DNA from: an uncultured Clostridia bacterium
Lineage (GTDB): Bacteria > Bacillota > Clostridia > Oscillospirales > Butyricicoccaceae
Reading direction: 5' to 3'
DNA length: 56,494 nt
Assembly (NCBI GenBank): GCA_947648385.1
Contig: CANSNO010000004.1
Span: 1 to 56,494, forward strand
The notes beneath the pieces are model-generated. The model did not search any database and was not told where the DNA came from. It saw only the letters and a list, made by a program, of their open reading frames with translations. Below, piece after piece: positions 17,301-24,276 of the stretch. Position numbers and translations under genes: made by a program. Numbering within the stretch: the stretch's first letter is position 1; every line of letters begins with the position of its first letter.

Positions 17301-17923
17301 TTTTGAAACGACGATTCTGCCTTCTTGTCAAAAGAGTGCAACTTTTTTTTAAGAGTTGGCAAACTAATATTTGCCTTTTTGCAGGCGTCGATTAGGCGAG
17401 CGTTTGATTCTTCATTTTCTTCCCACTGTTCGAGAAGCAGAAGAGCCTGATCATAGAAAGTTTTAAAACGAACATGCTGCCCTACACTTTCGAGCTTCTT
17501 GTTGAGTGAAAAATAAATGCAGCGGTCAAAATCTTCAAAATCAAAGACGATAGGAACAATCAGGAACGGCTTCTTATTGTTATCTTTAACATATTTGTCA
17601 ATATCAGCGGCAAGGTTTATATCGTACTGTTGAATCTTTTCTAAAAAGCTGCTATATGCCACACCATCAGTGTAGGTCTTACTTAGAAGTAGACTCAAAA
17701 CTGTCAAAAAATGAGATTTTCCGGTGCCATAAGAACCATACAGGATTCTCGCATGATGTGTAGGTATGCTTCGCGTGATGTCAATAAAATACTCACGCAA
17801 CATATCGACAGTTGTTTCGTTTGGAATAAATCGCAAAAGCTTGCGATCATTTGCAATATCAAACTGAATATTGGCGGAATATGTATATTCGCCTTCCTGT
17901 CTGATTAAATCCGTATATGGCAT
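14351..17923 (-). CDS. Large P-loop ATPase (BrxC/DndF-like architecture)
   Basis: 1190 aa. Walker A GSYGTGKS at 63-70 and Walker B IIFIFDE at 244-250, followed by FGRYMED. The rest is mostly helical and has no other domain I recognise. Length and the early AAA/STAND-type ATPase recall BREX BrxC (DUF499) and the large ATPases of Dnd restriction modules. I cannot assign it to either. It starts 5 nt after the DUF4007 gene with a good SD (GAGGTAAT) and ends 2 nt before the PP-loop gene. Likely a DNA-dependent motor or signalling ATPase of the system. Confidence 0.8.
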   Translation of the reverse strand: MPYTDLIRQEGEYTYSANIQFDIANDRKLLRFIPNETTVDMLREYFIDITRSIPTHHARILYGSYGTGKSHFLTVLSLLLSKTYTDGVAYSSFLEKIQQYDINLAADIDKYVKDNNKKPFLIVPIVFDFEDFDRCIYFSLNKKLESVGQHVRFKTFYDQALLLLEQWEENEESNARLIDACKKANISLPTLKKKLHSFDKKAESSFQKVFSEMTFGVKYIYEVSNLAETLSQAYQAISDEYSGIIFIFDEFGRYMEDNIKKIKVKSVQDLAEYCDHSEGNHHIILVSHKEISQYTQRVNKSIATEWKKVEGRYKATPINDKQDQCLSLIRNILVKQSDVWDAFCERFASNLNDMYSEAMDFRGFLIDVARGENPFEGGYPLHPISLYALDKLSKKVAQNERTFFTYLASKEDNSLYHFLSRYELDEFHFVGIDEIYDYFEPSIKSVQSDSSYEWYKNLQSALSKNHSSTNDDTPEVKILKVITIIGIINDASTLRANKSTLLSVIDCPKEIVSNALEGLCEHRIIKYSGSYDRYDFFEASIFDVERMIQEEAKFSNDDAVIKVLNEEFVDFVLYPNQYNRNYKISRVFTPIFSLPGDLNKRSTFNRFGRYYDGVLVMLFLDQNDDLEDVIKTSTILPKAIIFTNADVQELKYTVKQYISVKYFESNKAEYTSKDPSFEKELQYYKDELKARIFAFILQWKNNFSEENTIICSGRVCPEVSSFSDLSTLASRVCSEVYPDTLIVNNELINKNTISGSITLAKKHVISGILEGKTPQDYYGVDYLSPDYIAVRSVLVKNGFIIMDNGEIEQNRLADGRQPQEALRRTLNTFIEQARSENISFEEIYTLLKESPFGLKNGYLSMLFAHILAPYKKSLIISSHNVEQELTVDLFEEIVRRPNDFSFMIASWTPAQMDYLDALEQVYEDYINKTALSKNRLKAIYEAMLSHYKNVPKFARATKKNISPEAKAYRKILEKTYTNYSAFLFNDLHKLGGSYIGTIETIKRIKVELESCLIDLSNELSISVCNLFNVPATTSLDELFRDGYKTNWVHKRQKSFDYYTNAFLEFASRVQVGESDFDLLLRLSKALTGFELIYWNDSHQDEFVGHLKEVKTKLDAYRGSDKLTEHETKMTLVTSSGQEKSVVFDRAGLSTLSQTVKNKINATFGNYGLAISYDEKVQILLSLLEDMVEGK

Positions 17924-17928
17924 AGGGA

Positions 17929-18813
17929 TTACCTCACAATTTCTGTGTAATAGTCATTGAGCACTTTTTGACGGTCATAAGCAGTGATATGAATATAGCG
18001 ACTCCCAAAATTGTTAATCAGTTTAAGCTTTTTTTCGTTTTCCAACTTTTGTAGCAATTCAAGCAAAGTGGCATAACTCAAATTCATGTATTTACCGACC
18101 TGACAATCGCCTTCCAGCAAAGCATCTATATCAATTTCAAAGCTATTAAGGAGATGATCCTCATTGTCAGCAAGTATGCAATATAAAAGGATGCTTGTAG
18201 GTATGTCGCTTGCCCGGGTTTGATGCTTTTTAAATCGACCAGCACCAGAGTATTCGATAAGCTTTAGAGGAGCAAAAAACGGAATGGTATCCTCATCTAT
18301 TACTTTATCAATATCAAAGGCTTTATCGCTTACATAGGTGTTTTTAAAACAATCAAATTCCTTTTCGAGCGCTCGTTTATTGTACTCCTCGCCTTGGCGC
18401 TGCGCGTAAAGATAGAACGCAGATACGAACTCTTCCTTCGAAAATGTTTTTGCATTCAATTGATTGTAGGCCCAATACCACATAGTAGCGTTTTCTTGAC
18501 TATGCGCCAAATTACGATGAAGTAGCCACAAGGTGCCTTTATCTTGGCAGTAAACGTCCTGTGCCATAATTTGATGTCCTAAGTCTGTAAATGTATGACA
18601 CACCCCTTGTTGGTTTTTGGTTTCAAAAGTTATGCCAAGAACAGTAGCCCAATAACGCATGGCTTTAATCATTACTCTACCAACTCCGATGCTATCTACG
18701 GCAAGCAACTCATTGTTGGGCGAAAAGATATATTGATCCATACCAACTGCATCAATAATTTTAGTGGGCCATCCATTACGGATATAGAAAGAACCATGTT
18801 TGTTGATCTGCAT
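17929..18813 (-). CDS. DUF4007 family protein, first gene of the operon
   Basis: 294 aa. The N-terminus has the DUF4007 pattern: HGSFYIRNGWPTKI, then IFSPNNE and SIGVGRVMIKAMRYWA at about 42-57. This family tends to sit beside PAPS-reductase-type genes, as it does here two genes away. The biochemical role is unknown. The C-terminal part contains a possible winged-helix (SYATLLELLQKLENEKKLKLI), which would fit DNA binding. Start ATG at 18813 follows AAAGGGAT. It opens the eleven-gene operon that runs to 2859. Confidence 0.8.
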   Translation of the reverse strand: MQINKHGSFYIRNGWPTKIIDAVGMDQYIFSPNNELLAVDSIGVGRVMIKAMRYWATVLGITFETKNQQGVCHTFTDLGHQIMAQDVYCQDKGTLWLLHRNLAHSQENATMWYWAYNQLNAKTFSKEEFVSAFYLYAQRQGEEYNKRALEKEFDCFKNTYVSDKAFDIDKVIDEDTIPFFAPLKLIEYSGAGRFKKHQTRASDIPTSILLYCILADNEDHLLNSFEIDIDALLEGDCQVGKYMNLSYATLLELLQKLENEKKLKLINNFGSRYIHITAYDRQKVLNDYYTEIVR

Positions 18814-18916
18814 TTCCGCATATCCCTTTCTCTATGGGTTTGGTGCTGTCCAGAATAATGGATCGCACCTATTGTCGCACAACTCATGTACAATAAACCA
18901 GACTAAAGATTGTGCA

Positions 18917-19108
18917 TTACGGTTTCTCATTGCAACATTTGTTTTGTTTGAGGCGCGCATCTTCTGGTTTCTTTACTCCTGCAGGAATTGCCCAGGTTTT
19001 CCCTAAACGCTCAAGCCCTTGGATTCTTCCTTGTGCGCAAAGCACTTGTACTCGGCGCCTTGAGATTCCCCATTTTTCTGCAGCTTCTGCAATCGAAATG
19101 TAATCCAT
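18917..19108 (-). CDS. Small excisionase/MerR-like HTH protein
   Basis: 63 aa. Residues 1-45 (ISIAEAAEKWGISRRRVQVL, then GRIQGLERLGKTWAIP) form the helix-turn-helix with short wing seen in excisionase-type (HTH_17) proteins. SD GGAGTGTGA precedes ATG at 19108. It lies 103 bp ahead of the DUF4007 gene on the same strand, so it may regulate the operon. It could also be a recombination directionality factor left from the element that brought the island in. Confidence 0.75.
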   Translation of the reverse strand: MDYISIAEAAEKWGISRRRVQVLCAQGRIQGLERLGKTWAIPAGVKKPEDARLKQNKCCNEKP

Positions 19109-19466
19109 AATTCACACTCCATCAAAAAAAAAAAAACAGACTCACCGCAGGGTATGGTCATACTTTTGGGTACAGTTAATACTACCGCAAAAGGAAAGAA
19201 GACCTGGAATCCACACCTACCCAATGGCAAGATTCTCTGATGTAAATATATCAAGTTTATTATATACCATTTGGCGAACAATTGCAATCTGTCGAAACAT
19301 GTATGTGGATATATTTTCTTATAGATTTTGACCTGCAACGGCAAGTGAACAGGATGCCCCCTCTTTTTCCTTGTCTATCGCCCCGCAAAATTTGAGCTGC
19401 CTTCCCTCGCAGAAAACACTTGCATAACCTATCTCTTAGAGTTACAATTCAACCAAGCTAAAACAC

Positions 19467-19525
19467 AAAAACGCTTCCCGTCTGGATCGGCGAATGACTG
19501 CCGGTTTTAGGCGGGAAGCGTTTTT
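19467..19525. terminator. Stem-loop with A/T tails, probable bidirectional terminator
   Basis: AAAAACGCTTCCCG at 19467-19480 pairs perfectly with 19512-19525, with a 31-base loop and T-run on both strands. No gene ends next to it, so the gene it served may have been lost. Confidence 0.55.
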
Positions 19526-19679
19526 GACCACATTCTTGACCACAGACAGCGGCGGAACACCTGTGAAGTGCAGGTTTTAAGAGTGCAAAAGAGTACGGAT
19601 AACCGAGCAAAAATGGCTAAAAGCTACTATAAACACCCAGAAAAAGTTTTTCCGGAAAGTTTGGGAGCAAGATATCGCA

Positions 19680-19690
19680 GGTTCGAATTG
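19680..19690. repeat. 11-bp direct repeat, right copy
   Basis: Second copy of GGTTCGAATTG (see 2760-2770). It lies 57 bp from the first core gene, where an attachment site would be expected if the region between the copies was inserted. Confidence 0.35.
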
Positions 19691-19746
19691 CGATCAAAAG
19701 CTGCTTATACGCATCCGCGCTTTCATCTCCGGTAAGCTTTTTAAAA

Positions 19747-20103
19747 TTATTTTATCTTAAGGCGGTCGGCCCAGTCGGTTTCTTTAAAGCCCACAAGGAC
19801 AAAATCATCGCCTATTAAAATAGGGCGCTTGACCAGCATACCGTCTGTTGAAAGCAGGCGCAGCATCTCCTCCTCGCTCATGTCCGGCAGCTTGTTTTTC
19901 AGTTCCAAAGACTTGTACAGCAGTCCGCTTGTATTAAAAAACTTCTTAAGCGGCAATCCACTGAGTTCATGCCACGACGCCAGCTCGTCATAGGTGGGAT
20001 TTTCCGTTTTAATATCTCTTAAATCATAAGAGACGCCGTTTTCGTCCAGCCATTTTTTTGCCTTTTGACAGGTGGTACATTTTGAATAGCATACAAATGT
20101 CAT
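19747..20103 (-). CDS. ArsC/Spx family protein
   Basis: 118 aa. Thioredoxin-like ArsC/Spx fold: redox motif CTTC at residues 9-12, then QKAKKWLDENG, the LKKFFNTSG segment and KRPILIGDD. Members are either arsenate reductase-like or Spx/YffB-like; without RNA polymerase-contact residues that I can verify, the role stays open. SD AGGAGAG precedes the ATG. First gene of the GC-rich backbone on this side. Confidence 0.85.
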   Translation of the reverse strand: MTFVCYSKCTTCQKAKKWLDENGVSYDLRDIKTENPTYDELASWHELSGLPLKKFFNTSGLLYKSLELKNKLPDMSEEEMLRLLSTDGMLVKRPILIGDDFVLVGFKETDWADRLKIK

Positions 20104-20240
20104 TTTAATCTCTCCTGTTATTATGGTTTTGTATATGTAAATATTAGCAAATCACAGCGAAAACATCAAGAGCGCGACAAAGGTCAGACAAAAAGCCGTC
20201 GGGCTTGCTGTCCTGCTTATAGTATATTTATTATAATAAA

Positions 20241-20296
20241 ATGTACTTGCAAGGTTAACGAACCCCCTTTACAAGTACATAATTATGTGCTAATAT
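20241..20296 (+). promoter_or_regulatory. Promoter with overlapping operator-like inverted repeat
   Basis: -35 TTTACA (20268-20273) and -10 TAATAT (20291-20296) with a 17-bp spacer, ahead of the XRE gene. Inverted arms ATGTACTTG (20241-20249) and CAAGTACAT (20272-20280) overlap the -35 region. A second imperfect dyad (AATTATGTGC...GCATAATT) covers the -10. This arrangement suggests autorepression by the XRE protein. Confidence 0.55.
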
Positions 20297-20366
20297 ATGT
20301 GCATAATTTCAATGTCCATTATTTTGCACATTTTTGTACGCAATTATAAAACGGGGGTCTTCCATT

Positions 20367-20792
20367 ATGGCCGATGTATGCGAGATTATAGACCGTCTGC
20401 TGAAGGAAAAAGGTATTTCGGGCGCCAAGATGAGCCGCGACCTTGGCATGAGCCGCAGTTTTATGACCGAGCTGAGAAAGGGACGTGCCAAAAGCATCAA
20501 TTTTGAGACGGCAAAAAAAATCGCCGGATATTTTGAGGTGCCTGTGGACTATCTCCTGGGCCGCGAGAAAAAAGCCACCCCAACTCCCCTGTCCTCAAAG
20601 GACGAAAGAGACATCGCCAGAGACCTTGAGGCCTTTATCGCCGACATGGACAAGGGCGACCTTATGTTTGACGGGGACCCCATGAGCGACGAGGCCAAAG
20701 AATCTATCATCTCCGCAGTCAAATTAGGGCTTGAAGCCGCCAAAGCCAAAAACAAGGAACGCTTTACGCCCAAAAAATACAAGAAGGAATGA
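20367..20792 (+). CDS. XRE-family transcriptional regulator
   Basis: 141 aa from the ATG at 20367 (MADVCEIID); the ORF opens upstream but the GGGGGT SD supports this start. Residues ~5-65 are a Cro/CI-type HTH (GISGAKMSRDLGMSRSFMTEL, then VDYLLGRE). A charged C-terminal tail follows. It is paired with the ImmA/IrrE peptidase gene 4 bp downstream, the usual repressor-protease module in which the peptidase cleaves the repressor on induction. The dyads over its promoter are probable operators. Confidence 0.85.
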   Translation: MADVCEIIDRLLKEKGISGAKMSRDLGMSRSFMTELRKGRAKSINFETAKKIAGYFEVPVDYLLGREKKATPTPLSSKDERDIARDLEAFIADMDKGDLMFDGDPMSDEAKESIISAVKLGLEAAKAKNKERFTPKKYKKE

Positions 20793-20796
20793 CCGA

Positions 20797-21237
20797 ATGA
20801 CCAAAATGCCGTCTGCCGAAAGGCTCGTCGCCAAATACGGCACTCGCGACCCGTATGAAATAGCTCGCGCGCTGGGGTGTATTGTGATATTTGTACCCCT
20901 CCGCGGTCTGCGCGGATTTTACAGACGCATGAAGAGATGTAATATCATTTTCATCGACAATACCCTCGATGAGGTGCAGTCGCGCCTTGTCTGCGCCCAC
21001 GAGCTGGGGCACATACTGCTTCACAAAGGGGCCAACCGTCTTTTTATGGACAGAAACACCTATCTTATAACAGGGCGGTATGAGCTGGAGGCGCGTCGAT
21101 TTGCCGCCTGCCTGCTATATAGCGACGAAGAGCTTGAGCCATACCTCGAGCGCCCCTGCGCCGACGCGGCGGCCTATATGGGAACCGACGAGGACACGGC
21201 AAGATACCGCCTGAAACGTATAAAAAAGAAAGCCTGA
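20797..21237 (+). CDS. ImmA/IrrE family metallopeptidase
   Basis: 146 aa. Zinc-peptidase motif HELGH at about residues 68-72 and a downstream ELEARRFAACLL, both typical of the ImmA/IrrE (COG2856) family. Members cleave a partner XRE repressor, and the partner is encoded immediately upstream. Start ATG at 20797, in the ATGACCAAA context just after the regulator stop. The stop lies within the terminator stem. No phage genes are near, so it looks like a chromosomal stress or mobile-remnant switch. Confidence 0.88.
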   Translation: MTKMPSAERLVAKYGTRDPYEIARALGCIVIFVPLRGLRGFYRRMKRCNIIFIDNTLDEVQSRLVCAHELGHILLHKGANRLFMDRNTYLITGRYELEARRFAACLLYSDEELEPYLERPCADAAAYMGTDEDTARYRLKRIKKKA

Positions 21238-21256
21238 CGGATATCCGTCAGGCTTT
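21229..21256. terminator. Intrinsic terminator between convergent genes
   Basis: 12-bp perfect stem AAAGCCTGACGG (21229-21240) with 21245-21256, loop ATAT, T-rich on both sides. It ends the XRE-ImmA unit and overlaps its last codons. It can also serve the 57-aa minus-strand gene that stops at 21263. Confidence 0.85.
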
Positions 21257-21262
21257 TCGGTT

Positions 21263-21436
21263 TTATTTTGAAGTATCGTCATCCCTAAGACCGTCAAAGC
21301 TTTTGGCCAGGTTTTTGACTCCCCTGCCGATGATGACAAAACAACTGAGAGCCACGCCCATGGAAACTCCGGCGGCGATAGTGGCGGCCTTTTTGACAGC
21401 CGACCTCTTTTCGATTTTCTTGTTATCGTTTCTCAT
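21263..21436 (-). CDS. Small 57-aa single-pass membrane protein
   Basis: Reads MRNDNKKIEKRSAVKKAATI and ends DDDTSK. Residues ~15-38 form one hydrophobic segment after a basic N-terminus. SD AGAGGT nine bases before the ATG at 21436. It lies 24 bp after the glycerophosphodiesterase gene on the same strand, so the two are probably cotranscribed. No family recognised. Confidence 0.6.
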   Translation of the reverse strand: MRNDNKKIEKRSAVKKAATIAAGVSMGVALSCFVIIGRGVKNLAKSFDGLRDDDTSK

Positions 21437-21460
21437 AATTTTAAACCTCTTAGATTATAA

Positions 21461-22285
21461 TTACGGCACAAAGTTCTCGAAAATAACGAGACTTCCCCGT
21501 TTTTCACACTTTTCCATAGTTTCGATATCCCTGACCGTCCAACTGACCTCTTTGGCTCCCAGACGGCGCGCCGCCCAAAGAGCGGCGCCTCTGCTGTCGT
21601 CATGCCTGTAGGCCACAAAATCGGGACGGGTAACGATATCGGAGGCCAGATGGGTCATGGCCAGTCTCCTGAAAAATCTCATATTTTCCCCCTGACCCTT
21701 TTTCATAAAATTGGCCGAAAGCTGACCCCTGATGACGGAGGGGCGGTTCTGTCTGAACCACAAAACGGCCCTGGGGTCAAAGGATTCAATACAATACGGG
21801 CCGTCATACCCGTCCAGAAGCCGCGCCGTCGCTTGGCAAAGGTCGGCATAATTGCCGCCGTAGGTCTTTATCTCTATAATAAGAGGAGACTGTCCGCGGC
21901 AGAGGTCAAGCACATCCTCCAAAAGAGGGGCGTGATTTTGAGTTTGCAGGATATCGAGAGTCCTGAGCGTATCATAGCTCATCTCCTCTACCACCCCATC
22001 CTGTCCGCAGAGACGGTCAAGGCGGCTGTCGTGAATGACGGCAAGCCTGCCGTCCGAGGTCAGATGGACGTCAAGCTCGGCGCCGAAGCCGGCGGCAAAG
22101 GCCCGTCCAAAGGCCGGAAGTGTGTTCTCCGGCACGCCTATCTCCATATCGTGCAGGCCCCTGTGGGCATATCGCCAGCCCTCCAGAAAGGCCATCTCTT
22201 CCCTGCGCGCGCCCGACCTCCGCGCCGACGCCCACAGAACGGCGCAGGCTGCGAGCATCACAAATGCTTTCGTTTTGGCTTTCAT
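21461..22285 (-). CDS. Glycerophosphodiester phosphodiesterase
   Basis: 274 aa. Hydrolyses glycerophosphodiesters to glycerol-3-phosphate and an alcohol. The GDPD fold is shown by AHRGLHDMEIGVPENT (catalytic HRG and PEN), ELDVHLTSDG, IHD and IEIK. An N-terminal hydrophobic stretch (FVMLAACAVLWA) suggests a membrane anchor or signal peptide, so it may act at the cell surface. SD AGAGGTGA precedes the ATG. C-terminal WTVRD is typical. Confidence 0.92.
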   Translation of the reverse strand: MKAKTKAFVMLAACAVLWASARRSGARREEMAFLEGWRYAHRGLHDMEIGVPENTLPAFGRAFAAGFGAELDVHLTSDGRLAVIHDSRLDRLCGQDGVVEEMSYDTLRTLDILQTQNHAPLLEDVLDLCRGQSPLIIEIKTYGGNYADLCQATARLLDGYDGPYCIESFDPRAVLWFRQNRPSVIRGQLSANFMKKGQGENMRFFRRLAMTHLASDIVTRPDFVAYRHDDSRGAALWAARRLGAKEVSWTVRDIETMEKCEKRGSLVIFENFVP

Positions 22286-22382
22286 GGGCGCTCACCTCTT
22301 TAAGTTTATTTTATCATCGGCGAAGCAAAATTTCAATGTTGAAAAAGTTCATATAAAAAATCTTAATAAAAAACCGTACTTG

Positions 22383-22411
22383 CACAATACCGCCCCCTCT
22401 GTCATACCTTA
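22383..22411 (+). promoter_or_regulatory. Candidate sporulation-sigma (sigma-E/K) promoter of sigK
   Basis: CACA at 22383-22386 and CATACCTTA at 22403-22411 are 16 bp apart. They fit the sigma-K pattern mACm-16-CATAnnnTA and partly the sigma-E -10. They lie 30 bp before the sigK start. Inferred from consensus only. Confidence 0.35.
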
Positions 22412-22439
22412 TAGAGAAGCAAACAAAGGGGGTATCGTC

Positions 22440-23129
22440 ATGTTTTTCGCCTGGCTCATGGAGGCCCTGACATCGGGCGCCATGCTGATTTTGAAGGTAT
22501 CGTCCTCGACGGGTTCCTTTCCCCGTCCGCTGACACGGGAGGAGGAGGAAAAATATCTGGCTCTGGCCGCCGAAGGCGACCTCGGAGCCCGAAACACGCT
22601 GGTGGAGCACAATCTGAGGCTTGTGGCCCATATAGTCAAAAAATATTACTCGGCCCGCGAGGAGCACGACGACCTTATATCCATCGGCACAGTGGGGCTG
22701 ATAAAAGCCATATGCTCCTACAGCCCGTCAAAAGGCACCCGTCTGGCCACCTATGCTGCGAGGTGCATACAAAACGAGATACTGATGTATTTCAGAGGCA
22801 CGCGCAAGCAGCAGAACGAGGTTTCGCTTTCCGAGCCGATAGACAGCGACAAGGACGGCAACGCTCTCTCGCTTATGGACGTCATAAGCTGTGAGGACAC
22901 CATGCTTGAGGACATTGAAAAAAACGACAGCTGCAGCGGCATATATAAATACATATTCTCCGGCCTTGACGAACGCGAAAGGGAAATCATCATCGACCGC
23001 TACGGCCTTTACGGCCGCAAGGCGCTCACCCAGCGCGAGATAGCCGCCCAAAAGGGCATATCGCGCTCCTATGTCTCAAGGATTGAAAAAAGAGCCCTTG
23101 AGAAGCTCCGCCGGGAGTTTGAAAAATAG
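22440..23129 (+). CDS. sigK: RNA polymerase sporulation sigma factor SigK
   Basis: 229 aa from the ATG at 22440, chosen for the SD AAAGGGGG. N-terminal ~20 hydrophobic residues look like the SigK pro-sequence. Region 2 (GDLGARNTLVEHNLRLVAHIV and HDDLISIGTVGLIKA) and region 4 (LDEREREIIIDRYGL and REIAAQKGISRSYVSRIE) are intact. SigK directs late mother-cell transcription during sporulation. The gene is continuous, with no skin-type element inserted. Confidence 0.93.
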   Translation: MFFAWLMEALTSGAMLILKVSSSTGSFPRPLTREEEEKYLALAAEGDLGARNTLVEHNLRLVAHIVKKYYSAREEHDDLISIGTVGLIKAICSYSPSKGTRLATYAARCIQNEILMYFRGTRKQQNEVSLSEPIDSDKDGNALSLMDVISCEDTMLEDIEKNDSCSGIYKYIFSGLDEREREIIIDRYGLYGRKALTQREIAAQKGISRSYVSRIEKRALEKLRREFEK

Positions 23130-23131
23130 CT

Positions 23132-23159
23132 TTGTTTTGCGCCGCCGTTGTGCTATACT
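23132..23159 (+). promoter_or_regulatory. Promoter of the M42 peptidase gene
   Basis: -35 TTGTTT (23132-23137), 16-bp spacer and -10 TATACT (23154-23159), 38 bp before the start codon. Matches the housekeeping sigma pattern. Confidence 0.5.
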
Positions 23160-23196
23160 TTAGACAGAAACCAATTTAATTTAAGGAGCGATATAA

Positions 23197-24225
23197 ATGA
23201 AGGAAGTTTACAAGGCATATATGCTGGAGCAGCTTGAAAAGCTCATCGCCATCGACAGCCCCACCGGCTTTACATCAAACGCGCAGGACTATCTCTGCAA
23301 GGAGCTTGAAGCCCTCGGTTATGCCCCCGAAAGGCTGCACAAGGGCGGCGTCAGGGCCGAACTGGGCGGCAGCGGAAACGGCATCATGCTCTTTGCCCAT
23401 GTGGACACACTGGGCGCCGTGGTAAGCACGGTCAAAAGCAACGGACGCCTGACAATATCGAAGGTCGGCGGCCTCAACCCCAACAATGTCGAGACAAACA
23501 GCGTGAGGGTCTATTCCCGTTTCAACGGCGCTTACGAGGGCACATTGCAGGTGCCAAACGCCTCTTCCCATGTCAACGCCGATGTCAACAAGCCCAGAAG
23601 CTTTGAAAGCAATCTGGAGGTCGTGCTGGACGAGTTTGTCGAAAGCGCCGAGGACGTCAAGGCTCTTGGCATAGAGGCCGGCGACTTTGTCGCCGTCGAC
23701 CCACGTTTCACGATAACCAAAAAGGGATATATCAAAAGCCGCTTCCTTGACGACAAGGCTTCGGCCGCCGTACTGCTTACATACGCCAAGTATCTGAAGG
23801 AGGAGAACATCACCCCCTCGCGCAGAGTTGTCATCGGCTTTACGGTTTATGAAGAGGTCGGCCACGGCGCTTCCTGCGGCGTGCCCGAGGGCATTGTCGA
23901 CGCCATGTCGGTGGATATGGGCTGTGTCGGCGAGGGCCTTGGCTGTACCGAGCGCATGGTATCCATCTGCGCCAAGGATTCGGGCGGCCCCTACAACTAT
24001 GAGATGACGACCGACCTTGTAAAGGCCGCCAAATCGGCCGAAGTCGATTATGCCGTCGATGTTTACAACTTTTACGGCTCGGACGTCGAGACAACGCTCA
24101 AGGCCGGCTATGACGTCCGTCACGCCCTTATCGGCCCCGGCGTCTATGCCTCCCACGGCTATGAGCGCACCCATGTTGACGGCCTTATAAACACCTTTAA
24201 CCTGATAAAGGCTTATATCGACTAA
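23197..24225 (+). CDS. M42 family metallopeptidase (aminopeptidase/endoglucanase-like)
   Basis: 342 aa dinuclear-metal aminopeptidase of the tetrahedral M42 type. Metal ligands are seen in FAHVDTLG (His, Asp), SRFLDDKAS (bridging Asp), YEEVGHGA (catalytic Glu-Glu) and SVDMG. The C-terminal ASHGYERTH gives the last His ligand. Cytoplasmic. SD AAGGAGCG precedes ATG. It is monocistronic between a promoter and a strong terminator. The exact peptide substrate is unknown. Confidence 0.93.
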   Translation: MKEVYKAYMLEQLEKLIAIDSPTGFTSNAQDYLCKELEALGYAPERLHKGGVRAELGGSGNGIMLFAHVDTLGAVVSTVKSNGRLTISKVGGLNPNNVETNSVRVYSRFNGAYEGTLQVPNASSHVNADVNKPRSFESNLEVVLDEFVESAEDVKALGIEAGDFVAVDPRFTITKKGYIKSRFLDDKASAAVLLTYAKYLKEENITPSRRVVIGFTVYEEVGHGASCGVPEGIVDAMSVDMGCVGEGLGCTERMVSICAKDSGGPYNYEMTTDLVKAAKSAEVDYAVDVYNFYGSDVETTLKAGYDVRHALIGPGVYASHGYERTHVDGLINTFNLIKAYID

Positions 24226-24239
24226 AAAAGATAAAGCAA

Positions 24240-24270
24240 GGGCAAGGCGACCGTTATGGTTGCCTTGCCC
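24240..24270. terminator. Intrinsic terminator between convergent genes
   Basis: 13-bp stem (24240-24252 with 24258-24270, one mismatch), 5-base loop and TTTTTG tail on the plus strand. Ends the M42 gene and may act on the convergent regulator. Confidence 0.85.
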
Positions 24271-24276
24271 TTTTTG

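Larger units (their letters stand above)
19109..19746. other. Intergenic right flank of the island
   Basis: About 640 bp with no supported gene. It contains an A-run near 19126-19138 just ahead of the HTH gene, a strong hairpin at 19467-19525, and the second copy of the 11-bp repeat at 19680-19690. A 74-codon open stretch (19511-19732, plus strand) has no start codon. Base composition changes from AT-rich to GC-rich across this stretch, consistent with an island-core junction. Confidence 0.6.

Noticed and set aside
14351..17923. BREX assignment because of the BrxC-like ATPase
   Set aside because: No PglX methyltransferase, PglZ phosphatase, BrxA, BrxB or BrxL is present; the neighbours are sulfur-transfer and DndD-like genes.
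19003..19344. 113-aa minus-strand frame
   Set aside because: It overlaps the small HTH gene in another frame, has no Shine-Dalgarno and shows no protein-like pattern.
19511..19732. 74-codon open plus-strand stretch, possibly an integrase tail
   Set aside because: No start codon or SD, and no recombinase motif (no R-H-R-Y residues). It may be a decayed end or chance.
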